Assembly: GCA_036308645.1 (NCBI GenBank)
Contig: JAXJVH010000050.1
Coordinates: 124,001-188,000 of the forward strand
DNA length: 64,000 nt
Origin: RUG11462 sp036308645
GTDB taxonomy: Bacteria; Bacillota; Clostridia; Oscillospirales; Acutalibacteraceae
Reading direction: 5' to 3'
Shown in pieces: positions 26,403 to 35,640 of the stretch. Numbering within the stretch: position 1 is the first letter of the stretch; each line of letters opens with the position of its first letter. Both the position numbers and the translations under genes were made by a program. The notes beneath the pieces are model-generated. The model worked only from the letters and a program-made list of their open reading frames with translations, searched no databases and was not told the origin of the DNA.

Positions 26403-28733
26403 TTAATTACCGCTTACGGTAATTTCACCGTCTTTAACATCAACTGCGAAGTCTTTAGGAGGATTTTCAAAGTTATCAACAATAAGCGTTGTTATCTTGT
26501 CTTCAATATTTCTTCTGATAGAATTGCGAAGTTCTCTTGCTCCTCTCGGCTTATCCACAGCAGCCTTAGCAAGCACCGTAAGAACCTCATCGGTGTATTT
26601 CATAGAGTAGCCCTTGCTTTCAAGCGGCTCGCTGATATCTTTAATCATTAAAGCGGCAATATTTTTCAATGAATCAAGTTCTAACGGTTTGAATACAACG
26701 ATTTCATCGACTCTTCCCAAAAACTCTGGACGAAGGAGTTCCTGCAAGGCTTTCATCGCTTTATCCTTTGCTATTGATTCGGCGGTCTTGCCAAATCCCA
26801 ATGAACTTTCTTTCTTTTCAGAGCCTGCGTTTGAAGTCATAACAATAATTGTATTTTCAAAATTTACAACTCTGCCGTGAGCGTCGGTAACTCTGCCGTC
26901 GTCAAGAATTTGCAAAAGGATATTAAGAACATCGGGATGCGCTTTTTCGATTTCATCAAACAGAAGTACGGAATACGGTTTTCTTCTTACTTTTTCCGTA
27001 AGTTGACCCGCCTCGTCATAGCCGACATATCCCGGAGGAGAACCGATAATTCTCGAAACGGAATGTTTCTCCATAAACTCGGACATATCAAGACGAATAA
27101 GAGTTTCAGGCGTATCAAACAATTCGTTGGCAAGCACTTTTACAAGTTCGGTTTTACCCACGCCTGTAGGGCCTACGAATATAAACGAAGCCGGACGGCG
27201 TTTATTGTTTATCTGCACTCTTGAACGGCGTACCGCAGATGAAATAACATCTATCGCCTCGTCCTGACCAATAATTTTGCTTTTTAAAACTTCGGTAAGA
27301 TTGATAAGTTTTTTAAGGTCGTTTTCCTGAATTTTTGAGGCAGGAATACCTGTCCATAATTCAATTACTTTTGAAATGTCTTCAAAAGTAACAACCGTAT
27401 GCAACGCGTCCTCGGGTATTACGCTTAACTCTTCGGAAACTCTTGCGAGTTCGGATTTTACCTCTGCAAGTTTTTCATAATCTACTTCTTCCGTAGATTC
27501 GAGAGCGTCCTTTTCATTTCTGAGTTTATTTGTAAGTCTTAATAACTTAACATACTCATCTGCCTGTTTATTGCGAAGCGACGCGCAAGCGCAAGCCTCA
27601 TCAACAAGGTCAATTGCTTTATCAGGCATAAATCTGTCGGTAATATATCTTTCCGAAAGTTCAACGCAACTTCTTATAATGCCGTCTGTTAAAGTTACGT
27701 TATGATGGTTTTCATAATAACTCTTAACGCCTTTTAAAATTTCAACGGTTTCACTAATCGAAGGTTCTTCAACAGTAACAGGCTGAAATCTTCTTTCAAG
27801 CGCCGCGTCTTTTTCAATATATTTTCTGTATTCGTTAAAAGTGGTAGCGCCGATAACCTGAATTTCGCCGCGTGATAATGCAGGTTTTAAAATATTAGCC
27901 GCATTCATAGTTCCCTCGGAATCACCTGTTCCTACAAGATTATGAATTTCATCAATAAACAAAATTACATTGCCTGCCGCTTTTATTTCTTCAACAAGTC
28001 CCTTTACTCTGCTTTCAAACTGACCTCTGAACTGTGTTCCTGCGACAAGCGCAGTAAGGTCAAGCAAATAAATTTGTTTATCAAGAAGTTTTGCAGGAAC
28101 GTCGCCGTTTGCAATTTTTAGCGCTAATCCCTCGGCAATGGCGGTTTTACCGACGCCGGGTTCACCGATTAAACAAGGATTGTTTTTGGAACGTCGGCTT
28201 AAAATTTGAATAACACGGTAGGTTTCTCTTTCCCTGCCGATAATTCTGTCAATACTTCCCTCGGCTGCTCTTGCGGTAAGATTTGAACAATAGCCTTCCA
28301 AAAACTTAAATTTCTTAGGTTTATTTTGTCTGTTCTTTTCCTGTTTAGTTTGTTTTTCCTGTTTAAATTCAGCGTCTATCGAGCCGTCTTGATTAACGGG
28401 CGGCTGATTTTTATTAGGGAAAATATTCTTAAAAAACGGGAATGTTGCCGCACCGCCGGGTATAAACTCGTCAAGTTTTTCATTAACTGCTTCTTCGTTA
28501 ATTTCTCCGGTATCCTCGTCAATAATTCCGTCCATAACGTCGCTTAAACTCTCGTTAAGTTCAGTCATGGCGTCATCGGGAATATTCATACTGTTAAGCA
28601 TGTCGTTAATAGGTCCGATATTAAGTTCACGAGCGCATTTCAGACAAAATCCTTCGGGATAGGATTTATCTCCCTCAACACGCGTTATAAAGACCACCGC
28701 AGGTCTTTCATTACATTTGCTACAAAGTTTCAT
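26403..28733 (-). CDS. clpE: ClpE/ClpC-type AAA+ unfoldase with N-terminal zinc finger
   Basis: A 776-residue Hsp100 unfoldase that feeds proteins to ClpP. The N-terminus is not the ClpC repeat but a zinc finger (C4, C7, C30, C33), as in ClpE. A low-complexity linker (about 45-140) follows, then AAA module 1 (GEPGVGKTAIAEG, LFIDEIHNLVG), a short UVR-like coiled middle (YEKLAEVKSELARVSEEL) and AAA module 2 (GPTGVGKTELVK, LLFDEIEKAHPDV). The LGFG loop near 640 is the probable ClpP-docking tripeptide. No CtsR or McsAB genes are adjacent and no CtsR-type operator is obvious. It lies downstream of pgsA with a 40-base gap. Confidence 0.85.
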   Translation of the reverse strand: MKLCSKCNERPAVVFITRVEGDKSYPEGFCLKCARELNIGPINDMLNSMNIPDDAMTELNESLSDVMDGIIDEDTGEINEEAVNEKLDEFIPGGAATFPFFKNIFPNKNQPPVNQDGSIDAEFKQEKQTKQEKNRQNKPKKFKFLEGYCSNLTARAAEGSIDRIIGRERETYRVIQILSRRSKNNPCLIGEPGVGKTAIAEGLALKIANGDVPAKLLDKQIYLLDLTALVAGTQFRGQFESRVKGLVEEIKAAGNVILFIDEIHNLVGTGDSEGTMNAANILKPALSRGEIQVIGATTFNEYRKYIEKDAALERRFQPVTVEEPSISETVEILKGVKSYYENHHNVTLTDGIIRSCVELSERYITDRFMPDKAIDLVDEACACASLRNKQADEYVKLLRLTNKLRNEKDALESTEEVDYEKLAEVKSELARVSEELSVIPEDALHTVVTFEDISKVIELWTGIPASKIQENDLKKLINLTEVLKSKIIGQDEAIDVISSAVRRSRVQINNKRRPASFIFVGPTGVGKTELVKVLANELFDTPETLIRLDMSEFMEKHSVSRIIGSPPGYVGYDEAGQLTEKVRRKPYSVLLFDEIEKAHPDVLNILLQILDDGRVTDAHGRVVNFENTIIVMTSNAGSEKKESSLGFGKTAESIAKDKAMKALQELLRPEFLGRVDEIVVFKPLELDSLKNIAALMIKDISEPLESKGYSMKYTDEVLTVLAKAAVDKPRGARELRNSIRRNIEDKITTLIVDNFENPPKDFAVDVKDGEITVSGN

Positions 28734-28773
28734 TTCATTTTCCTTTCAAAAGGGTTTAAATATTAAAAACTAA

Positions 28774-29388
28774 TCAATGATTAGAATTTCTTTCTTTATC
28801 AAATTTGTATTCGCCGTTTTGTATTTCCTTAAATATAGGATAATAATTAAACAAAGAAAACAACAAGCAAATTGCCGTAATTACGCAAATTACATTTATA
28901 GCGGTTACGGGAACAAACTTTTCTGTTAAAATATCCTCAAGCAAGATTGATGAAAACAAAACATATACCATTACAGTTCCGAGTTTACCCCACCATTTTG
29001 ATTCGGAAGGTCTTTTTCCGCTTTTAAACAATACTATAGCCCCCAAAAGCATTGTGAACTCTTTTGCAAAAAGCAATATAAGCACAAAAACAAGCAAAGA
29101 ATCTTCATCATTATAATGATTGATGACAAGGCAAACTATTATTACTGCTTGAGTCAACTTATCGGCAATAGGATCAAGAATTTTACCGAGAGTTGTAATT
29201 AGATCAAATTTTCTTGCAATAATTCCGTCAAGAACATCGGTAAGCCCCGATAAAATAAGAATTACTGCTGCAAAGATATATGATTTTTGTAAATAAAGTA
29301 TAGCAAAAATCGGAGAAAGTATAATCCTTACTAAAGTAAGTATATTAGGAACAGTAAACACATTATTATTTTTGACAACGCTATTCAA
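28774..29388 (-). CDS. pgsA: CDP-alcohol phosphatidyltransferase (PgsA type)
   Basis: A 204-residue membrane enzyme that joins a CDP-diacylglycerol phosphatidyl group to an alcohol, most likely glycerol-3-phosphate on the way to phosphatidylglycerol. The diagnostic motif DGxxAR(8)GxxxDxxxD is present as DGIIARKFDLITTLGKILDPIADK. It opens with the PgsA-like NVFTVPNILTLVRIILSPIF and has about five helices. The exact acceptor cannot be fixed from the motif alone. It follows the cvpA-type gene by 12 bases in a leftward operon. Confidence 0.85.
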   Translation of the reverse strand: MNSVVKNNNVFTVPNILTLVRIILSPIFAILYLQKSYIFAAVILILSGLTDVLDGIIARKFDLITTLGKILDPIADKLTQAVIIVCLVINHYNDEDSLLVFVLILLFAKEFTMLLGAIVLFKSGKRPSESKWWGKLGTVMVYVLFSSILLEDILTEKFVPVTAINVICVITAICLLFSLFNYYPIFKEIQNGEYKFDKERNSNH

Positions 29389-29400
29389 GTTTTTAACCTC

Positions 29401-30132
29401 CTATAACTTATAACCGCTTACAATATTAAAGAAAAACTTAAAAATATAAGTTTTATTAATTGTTTGAGGGGTTATAAAATATATCTCATTATCAAATATG
29501 GGCAATAAAATCGAAATCAACATAACCAAAGCCAATGTTACAATTATTCCTTTTGCCGCACCTGAAATACCGCCTAAAAATTTATTTATTCCTTTAAAAA
29601 CGGATTTATTAAATATATTTCCGATAAATCTTGCAATAAGTTTTACCGCAAATAAAAGCACAACAATAAGTATTAATGCAACTGCAAGTTTAATCGCAGA
29701 AGTAACAACAGGTTTTATAACGTTTTCACAAACAGCAATCGCCGTTTGCTCTATATTGTTATTTGTTTTTTCAGAATACACTTGAATATAGTCCTCTATT
29801 GCGTCTTTGTCAAGGCCCGTTATGCCTGAAAAAGCCGATAAATAAGGAGGAATCGAATCCCAGATTGCATCCAAACTTTCATTTGTACCGTCGAGAGCGT
29901 TAACGGAACTTTTTTCAACATATTCGGAAACCGAATTCACAACCGATTGTTTTATTTTTTTCTCATAAACATAGTCGGCCGCATAAGAGGCAACCGAAAA
30001 AGCAATCATAAAACTTAAAATGTATCCGATTACTTCGGTTAAGGTTCTTGCAAAGCCTTTTTTTACGCCGAAAAAAGCAAAACAAACTACTATACCGATA
30101 ATCAAAACATCAAGAATAATATAATAATACAC
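29401..30132 (-). CDS. CvpA family membrane protein
   Basis: A 243-residue membrane protein with four helices and the CvpA pattern: a first helix of small residues, FFGVKKGFARTLTEVIGYILSFMIAF, and a C-terminal helical hairpin with KSVFKGINKFLGGISGAAKGIIVTLAL. CvpA homologues affect envelope integrity and colicin V production in enterics; the function in Clostridia is undefined. The extracytoplasmic loop between helices 2 and 3 is long. It sits 4 bases after the DUF5711 gene and 12 bases before pgsA, so it is cotranscribed. Confidence 0.82.
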   Translation of the reverse strand: MYYYIILDVLIIGIVVCFAFFGVKKGFARTLTEVIGYILSFMIAFSVASYAADYVYEKKIKQSVVNSVSEYVEKSSVNALDGTNESLDAIWDSIPPYLSAFSGITGLDKDAIEDYIQVYSEKTNNNIEQTAIAVCENVIKPVVTSAIKLAVALILIVVLLFAVKLIARFIGNIFNKSVFKGINKFLGGISGAAKGIIVTLALVMLISILLPIFDNEIYFITPQTINKTYIFKFFFNIVSGYKL

Positions 30133-30136
30133 TATA

Positions 30137-31468
30137 TCACTCCTTTATAAAATCCACACCGGATGAATAAAGAACAGCAACACCCGAGGGGCAAGCCGCA
30201 ATTTTAACTGCGCCGTTATTGTTTTCCGAACTACTGACAATTTCACCGTCAAAATTATACTCGTTCACTTTTTCACCGAGAGTATACACACGGTTGTCGT
30301 AAGCAGAAATATCCGAAATACTTTCGTCAATAGAAAACTTTGCTTTAACTGCGCCTTTTTTTGAAAGCACATATACTGTTCCTGCCTGTGAATTACTATC
30401 GGCAGTATTAAACAAAAGTATATAATCGTCGCTTATTTCAAATTTATTCAAAAACTCCGGATTATAAGACAAAGTTTCATTGATTTTGTCGTTGTTCAAA
30501 TTAAAATACCGTTTATCCGTAATAACGCAAATATCGGTTGAATTTACATACTCGGCAGTATAAACGACCTCGCCTTTAAGTTCGGTTTCATATATCGGAT
30601 TTGTACTATTAAGGTCAAAAACGCTTAATTTTGAAACAAATTCCGCTTGATTGGTAGAAAGTGAAATTACGCATATCTTTTTACCGTTTTCGCTTACGGT
30701 CACGCCCGTTACATAGTTATTAGCAGAATGATATTTAAAAATCTCATTTCCGTCTTTACTGTAAACGGTAACAAGCGCTATATCCTCATCAGACTCGGTT
30801 ACAATAGCATAAACACCGCAATCCGAGATGTCTGCGTAAATGATAGCGGCATTATTATCTGTTTTTTTAGACAAAACTTCTTTTTCGGCAGTTTCAATTC
30901 TGTAATGCGAATCATTTACTCCGTAAACTAACGTTCTAATCTGTGAAGTTTTAACAATCGGCTTTGCAAGACCATGATTTCTTGTATATATAAGATTTCC
31001 TGTTCTATTATAGCATTTAAGTTCATTTTCCGTTGTAACAAGCACGCTTGAGTTTGAATATGTAATATCTCCGCCTGTTGAAAAATCATAAGAAACCGGA
31101 AAACTCTCACCCGATTTTGATAAAGAGACTTTTGTGCTGATATACTCAACAATACCCGTTGGAGCAGAAGCGACTGTAAGAATGATTGCAGAAATCACAA
31201 TAACCGCTACAGCGCACAAAATAAATTTAAAACCGATTATTTTTTTGCTTCCGTCTTTTTTTCCTTTGAGCAAAGTAAAACCGTTTTGCCTGAATTGACT
31301 GACACGCTGATTAAGCGTAATTTTAGGCTTGTAAGTTTTCTTTGTTTCAAAAGAATTTTTTTCGTCAGACGAGGAATTTATATTATCTCTTCTTCCCATA
31401 TCTCTCATATTCAGTTTTTTATGCGGCATTTTGCCTTTTCTTTTAATAGGCTTTCTTTTCTCTTTCAT
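30137..31468 (-). CDS. DUF5711-like membrane-anchored beta-propeller protein
   Basis: 443 residues: a very basic cytoplasmic tail, one transmembrane helix (about 85-107, KFILCAVAVIVISAIILTVAS) and a roughly 330-residue external region of short beta-rich repeats (FDLNSTNPIYETELKGEV, FNTADSNSQAGTVYVL) that reads like a beta-propeller. I associate this plan and length with DUF5711, common in Ruminococcaceae; function unknown. The frame opens at a TTG at 31480, but that TTG lies in the Shine-Dalgarno (TTTTGGAG), so the ATG at 31468 is the start. It is between truA (20 bases upstream) and the cvpA-type gene. Confidence 0.75.
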   Translation of the reverse strand: MKEKRKPIKRKGKMPHKKLNMRDMGRRDNINSSSDEKNSFETKKTYKPKITLNQRVSQFRQNGFTLLKGKKDGSKKIIGFKFILCAVAVIVISAIILTVASAPTGIVEYISTKVSLSKSGESFPVSYDFSTGGDITYSNSSVLVTTENELKCYNRTGNLIYTRNHGLAKPIVKTSQIRTLVYGVNDSHYRIETAEKEVLSKKTDNNAAIIYADISDCGVYAIVTESDEDIALVTVYSKDGNEIFKYHSANNYVTGVTVSENGKKICVISLSTNQAEFVSKLSVFDLNSTNPIYETELKGEVVYTAEYVNSTDICVITDKRYFNLNNDKINETLSYNPEFLNKFEISDDYILLFNTADSNSQAGTVYVLSKKGAVKAKFSIDESISDISAYDNRVYTLGEKVNEYNFDGEIVSSSENNNGAVKIAACPSGVAVLYSSGVDFIKE

Positions 31469-31500
31469 AAAAAACTCCAAAATCTAATAAGTCTAATAAA

Positions 31501-32235
31501 TCAATAATTTACTTTACTTAAAAACAATCCGTTAGGCGGTGCGGTGATACCTGCACGGTTTCTGTCCTTTGATAAAATAATATCTTTGATTTTGTTTTCC
31601 TTTATTTTATCAAGTGCTACAAAATAAAGCGTACCCGCCATTATTCGCACCATATTGTATAAAAATCCGTCGGCTTCAACATAAAATACAACCGTATCGC
31701 TACATCGCTTTACGCCTGCGTCAAAAACAGTTCTCACCGTATCCTCAACACTTGATCCGCTGCTGCAAAATCCGGAGAAATCATACTTTCCGATATACTG
31801 TTTAGCCGCTTTATCGAGTTGTTTTTCATCAAGTTTATTTTTAACAAACCAACTGAATTTACTGTAAAAAGGATCTCGGACTTCACCGTCATAAAAATAA
31901 TACTCATACTTTTTTGATTTAACCGAGTATCTTGAATGAAAATCGTCGCTTACCTCTTTACAACTAAATGCGGCAATATCCTGCGGTAATTTTGTATTTA
32001 TCGCTTTAACAAATCCCTGTTCGCTGATTTTAAGGTCGCAGTCAAAATGAAAACAATATTCTTTTGCATGAACGCCGCTGTCAGTTCTTGAACAACCTGT
32101 AACATTCGGACGATACTTCATAAAACTTTCAAGTGCGTCCTGTACTTGCTCCTGAACAGTCTTTGCATTATTCTGCACCTGCCAGCCGTGATAAACAGTG
32201 CCATCAAATTTAATTTTCATCAAATATCTTGACAT
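31501..32235 (-). CDS. truA: tRNA pseudouridine(38-40) synthase
   Basis: Converts uridines 38-40 in the anticodon arm of many tRNAs to pseudouridine. The 244 residues have the TruA catalytic loop GCSRTDSGVHA with the nucleophile Asp52, YEYYFYDG and FLYNMVRIMAGTL. It directly follows ecfT (11 bases), reproducing the conserved Firmicutes order ecfA1-ecfA2-ecfT-truA. Confidence 0.95.
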   Translation of the reverse strand: MSRYLMKIKFDGTVYHGWQVQNNAKTVQEQVQDALESFMKYRPNVTGCSRTDSGVHAKEYCFHFDCDLKISEQGFVKAINTKLPQDIAAFSCKEVSDDFHSRYSVKSKKYEYYFYDGEVRDPFYSKFSWFVKNKLDEKQLDKAAKQYIGKYDFSGFCSSGSSVEDTVRTVFDAGVKRCSDTVVFYVEADGFLYNMVRIMAGTLYFVALDKIKENKIKDIILSKDRNRAGITAPPNGLFLSKVNY

Positions 32236-32246
32236 ATCTTTGTCCT

Positions 32247-33050
32247 TTAAAAAAAGATATTAATTAAAACCACGCCTGCAATCAAACAAGCAAAAGCGAT
32301 AAGTGAAATTAAGTCCATATAAGTGCTTTTCATTACTTTAAGCCTTGTACGTCCTTCACCGCCGTGATAACATCTGCATTCCATAGCGTCGGCAAGTTCT
32401 GTCGCTCTGCGAATAGAACTTGCAAGAAGCGGTATTAAAATAGGAATAACCGCTTTAATACGTTTTACAATCGAACCGTCATCCATACTTGCGCCTCTCG
32501 CCTTTTGTGCGTTCATAATCTTGCCTGTTTCTTCAATAAGCGTAGGAATAAAACGCAGAGCAATAGTCATCATCATAGCAAAAGTATGAATATTTATGCC
32601 GATTTTAGAAAGCGGTTTTAACAGGCTTTCTATGGCGTCTGTAAGCGAAGTCGGCGTAGTGGTATAGGTAAGCGCCGAACTGATAACCAGCAACAAAAAT
32701 ATTCTAAGTGCGATAAACAGCGCTTTTTCAACGCCGCCCGTATAAATTTTTATTTTCCAGAACACAACAAGCACATTTCCCGTTTGAATAAAGAAAATAT
32801 TGATTACAGCGGTAAGCGCAATAAAAAACCATATTGACTTAATAGTCTTAAAATACATTTTCAAAGGTATTTTTGACAACAGCATTATTAAAACGGTTGC
32901 AATAGATACAAGTCCTAATGAAATAAAATTAGAAGCTACAAAAGCAACTATAATAAGCCCAAAGGTTAAAACTATTTTAAATCTCGGGTCTAACTTATGA
33001 ATAACAGAATTGCCGGGATAATACTGTCCGAATGTTATATTATTGAGCAT
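32247..33050 (-). CDS. ecfT: ECF transporter transmembrane (T) component
   Basis: The shared membrane scaffold of group II energy-coupling factor vitamin/metal importers. 267 residues with five helices and the two coupling-helix motifs that grip the ATPases: AQKARGASMDDG and RRATELADAMECR. Its ATG overlaps the end of ecfA2 by 11 bases. Group II EcfT serves many substrate-binding S components encoded elsewhere; none is in this window. Confidence 0.92.
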   Translation of the reverse strand: MLNNITFGQYYPGNSVIHKLDPRFKIVLTFGLIIVAFVASNFISLGLVSIATVLIMLLSKIPLKMYFKTIKSIWFFIALTAVINIFFIQTGNVLVVFWKIKIYTGGVEKALFIALRIFLLLVISSALTYTTTPTSLTDAIESLLKPLSKIGINIHTFAMMMTIALRFIPTLIEETGKIMNAQKARGASMDDGSIVKRIKAVIPILIPLLASSIRRATELADAMECRCYHGGEGRTRLKVMKSTYMDLISLIAFACLIAGVVLINIFF

Positions 33051-33912
33051 TTAATTTGCCCTCCTTTTTAAAGAGGTCAATCAAAGCTTCATAAGCCTTA
33101 TCAACAGTATAAATGCCTTTTGGTATATCAATACCTTTTTTACGAAGTCCCATAACAACTTTTGCAATATGGGGAATATTAAGTCCCATTTCATGAAGTT
33201 CATCGCCATGCGAATAAACATTTTCAACGGTATCAAACATAACCGCTTCGCCGTTATTCATAACAAGAACCTTATTCGCTACCTTTGCAACATCCTCCAT
33301 TGAATGGGAAACAAGCAAAATCGTTGTATTGCTTTGTTTTCTGAATTCGCTGATTCTGTCTAAAATAGTATCTCTGCCGATAGGGTCAAGACCTGCGGTA
33401 GGCTCGTCCAAAATCAGCACCTGCGGTTGCATTGCAAGAACTCCTGCAAGCGCAGCACGACGCTTTTGACCGCCCGACAAATCAAACGGTGATTTTTGCA
33501 GCAAGTCTTTTGAAAGTCCGACATAATGCGCCGCCATTTCAACTCTTATCTTTATTTCTTCTTCCGAAAGTCCCATATTTCTCGGGCCGAACGCTATATC
33601 GCTTTCTACGGTTGCGTCAAAAAGTTGATATTCGGGATACTGAAAAACAAGCCCTACTTTAAAACGCAAATCATTAATCTTTTTTTCATCAGCCCAAATA
33701 TCCTCGCCGTTAAAATAAATCTTACCGGAAGTCGGTTTTACAAGACCGTTAAAATGCTGAACAAGGGTAGATTTTCCCGAACCGGTATGACCGATAATTC
33801 CGACAAAATCGCCTTTCTCAATTTCAATATTAACATTTTTAAGCGCCGCCATCTCAAACGGCGTATTTTCTGAATAAACATAATTTAAGTTTTCGGTTTT
33901 TAAAATTGACAA
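33040..33912 (-). CDS. ecfA2: ECF transporter ATPase EcfA2
   Basis: One of the two ATPases powering ECF vitamin import. 290 residues: Walker A GHTGSGKST, Q-loop LVFQYPEYQLF, signature LSGGQKRR, Walker B VLILDEPT, H-loop VSHSMED. The YPEYQLF Q-loop and the C-terminal extension are characteristic of EcfA2 rather than EcfA1. It starts 3 bases after ecfA1 and overlaps ecfT. Confidence 0.94.
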   Translation of the reverse strand: MSILKTENLNYVYSENTPFEMAALKNVNIEIEKGDFVGIIGHTGSGKSTLVQHFNGLVKPTSGKIYFNGEDIWADEKKINDLRFKVGLVFQYPEYQLFDATVESDIAFGPRNMGLSEEEIKIRVEMAAHYVGLSKDLLQKSPFDLSGGQKRRAALAGVLAMQPQVLILDEPTAGLDPIGRDTILDRISEFRKQSNTTILLVSHSMEDVAKVANKVLVMNNGEAVMFDTVENVYSHGDELHEMGLNIPHIAKVVMGLRKKGIDIPKGIYTVDKAYEALIDLFKKEGKLNAQ

Positions 33913-33915
33913 ATT

Positions 33916-34749
33916 CTAATCCTCCAAAGCCCTGGATATAGCTTCGACGCATTCATCGGTATGAAGAACGCTTCTGTCGAATGTTATTCCTGCTTTTTGC
34001 AATTTAAAAATCAATTCGGTAGGCTGAGGTACATCAAGACCTACTCCTTTTAACAATTCTACTTTATTAAAAACATCGTGCGGTTTCCCGTCGGCAATTA
34101 TCTTTCCGCTGTCAATAACAACAACTCGGTCAGCCTTTGCCGCCTCATCCATATAATGTGTTATCAGCACGACTGTTTTATTCATCTCTTTATTAAGTTT
34201 TGAAATGATGTTCATTACATCTTTTCTGCCTCTCGGGTCAAGCATTGCGGTAGGTTCGTCAAAAATGACGCATTCGGGCTGCATTGCAATAATTCCCGCT
34301 ATTGCCACCCTTTGTTTTTGTCCGCCCGAGAGTCTATGAGGTTCGTGGTGCATATATTCAGTCATCCCGACCGCTTTTAAAGACTCGTCGACACGTTTTC
34401 TTATTTCTTCTCTCGGCAAACCTAAATTTTCAGGGCCGAAAGCAACGTCTTCTTCAACTATTGTCGCAACAATCTGATTATCGGGATTTTGGAAAACAAG
34501 ACCTACCTTGTTTCTAATCTCAAGCGCTTTTGTTTCATCGGCGGTATCCATACCGTCAACCAAAACCTTGCCGCTGTCAGGCAGATTAAGTCCGTTAAAA
34601 AGTTTTGCAAGCGTTGATTTACCCGAACCGTTGTGACCGAGTATTGCTACAAAAGAGCCTTTTTCTATATTAATAGAAAAATCCTTTAATACTTCACCGC
34701 TTTCCTCATCATAGGAAAAGACGGCGTTTTTAACTTCAATAAAGTTCAA
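33916..34749 (-). CDS. ecfA1: ECF transporter ATPase EcfA1
   Basis: Partner ATPase of EcfA2. 277 residues: Walker A GHNGSGKST, Q-loop LVFQNPDNQIVATIVEEDVAFGPENLGL, signature LSGGQKQR, Walker B CVIFDEPT, H-loop ITHYMDEA. The FQNPDNQ/AFGPENLG pair is typical of EcfA1. It heads the ecfA1-A2-T-truA-DUF5711-cvpA-pgsA run; the ribosomal-protein genes that often precede ecfA1 are replaced here by a methyltransferase gene 13 bases upstream. Confidence 0.94.
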   Translation of the reverse strand: MNFIEVKNAVFSYDEESGEVLKDFSINIEKGSFVAILGHNGSGKSTLAKLFNGLNLPDSGKVLVDGMDTADETKALEIRNKVGLVFQNPDNQIVATIVEEDVAFGPENLGLPREEIRKRVDESLKAVGMTEYMHHEPHRLSGGQKQRVAIAGIIAMQPECVIFDEPTAMLDPRGRKDVMNIISKLNKEMNKTVVLITHYMDEAAKADRVVVIDSGKIIADGKPHDVFNKVELLKGVGLDVPQPTELIFKLQKAGITFDRSVLHTDECVEAISRALED

Positions 34750-34762
34750 TAATTTTCACCTT

Positions 34763-35629
34763 TTAATTAAATTCGGCCATTGCGCTTGAACCGCAGGGCA
34801 AAATATATTCTGTAGAAGTAACAGGCAGACCGATTTCATCACATCGGATATTACCGTTTCGATTTTTCATAACGGTAACGCCCAAAACATATTCCATAAC
34901 TGCCGGAGAAAGTCCTGCGGTATAAGAGTTTATAAGAAAGAACTTGGCGTCGTCATATAAAATATCATTGCAAAGCGAAACCAAATCAAAGATTTCATCT
35001 TCGATTTTCCAAACCTCGCCGCCCGGTCCCCTGCCGTAAGACGGTGGGTCCATAATGATACCGTGATACTTTTTACCCCGTCGGATTTCCTTTTGCACAA
35101 ACTTTTTACAGTCGTCAACAAGCCATCTTACAGGTTTGCCGTCAAGTCCCGAGGCTTTTGCATTATCCTTTGCCCATGCAACCATACCTTTTGAAGCGTC
35201 TACATGCGTAACTTCTGCACCTGCATTCAAACAGCTAAGCGTTGCGCCGCCGGTATATGCAAACAAATTAAGCACTTTAAACGGCTTATCGGCTTTTCTT
35301 ATTATTTCGGACATTGCGTCCCAATTAACCGCCTGTTCGGGAAATAGTCCCGTATGTTTAAAACCCATAGGTTTTAAATTAATAGTCAAATCTTTATATT
35401 TTATGCTCCAAACATCGGGAACTTTTTTAAAAGTTTCCCAATGTCCGCCGCCGCTTTTACTGCGAACATATCTTGCGTGAGCCGTTTTCCAGCGAGGGTC
35501 TTTTCTTTCTGTTTTAAAAATCGCCTGTGGATCGGGTCTTATTAAAATTATATTTCCCCATCGTTCAAGACGCTCGCCGTAAGAACAGTCAAGCAGTTCG
35601 TAATCTATCCAATCTTTTGAATATCTCAA
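34763..35629 (-). CDS. Class I SAM-dependent methyltransferase (RlmI/K-like)
   Basis: A 288-residue Rossmann methyltransferase with SAM motif I VLNLFAYTGGATL, motif II THVDASKGMVAWAKDN and catalytic-type motif IV MDPPSYGRGPGG, as in the PF10672 enzymes related to 23S rRNA cytosine methylases RlmI/RlmK. It lacks the N-terminal PUA domain of RlmI and the second domain of RlmKL, so the RNA target is uncertain. Leftward, 11 bases after glmM and 13 bases before ecfA1, probably part of a long operon. Confidence 0.82.
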   Translation of the reverse strand: MRYSKDWIDYELLDCSYGERLERWGNIILIRPDPQAIFKTERKDPRWKTAHARYVRSKSGGGHWETFKKVPDVWSIKYKDLTINLKPMGFKHTGLFPEQAVNWDAMSEIIRKADKPFKVLNLFAYTGGATLSCLNAGAEVTHVDASKGMVAWAKDNAKASGLDGKPVRWLVDDCKKFVQKEIRRGKKYHGIIMDPPSYGRGPGGEVWKIEDEIFDLVSLCNDILYDDAKFFLINSYTAGLSPAVMEYVLGVTVMKNRNGNIRCDEIGLPVTSTEYILPCGSSAMAEFN

Positions 35630-35640
35630 AGGTTTTCTCC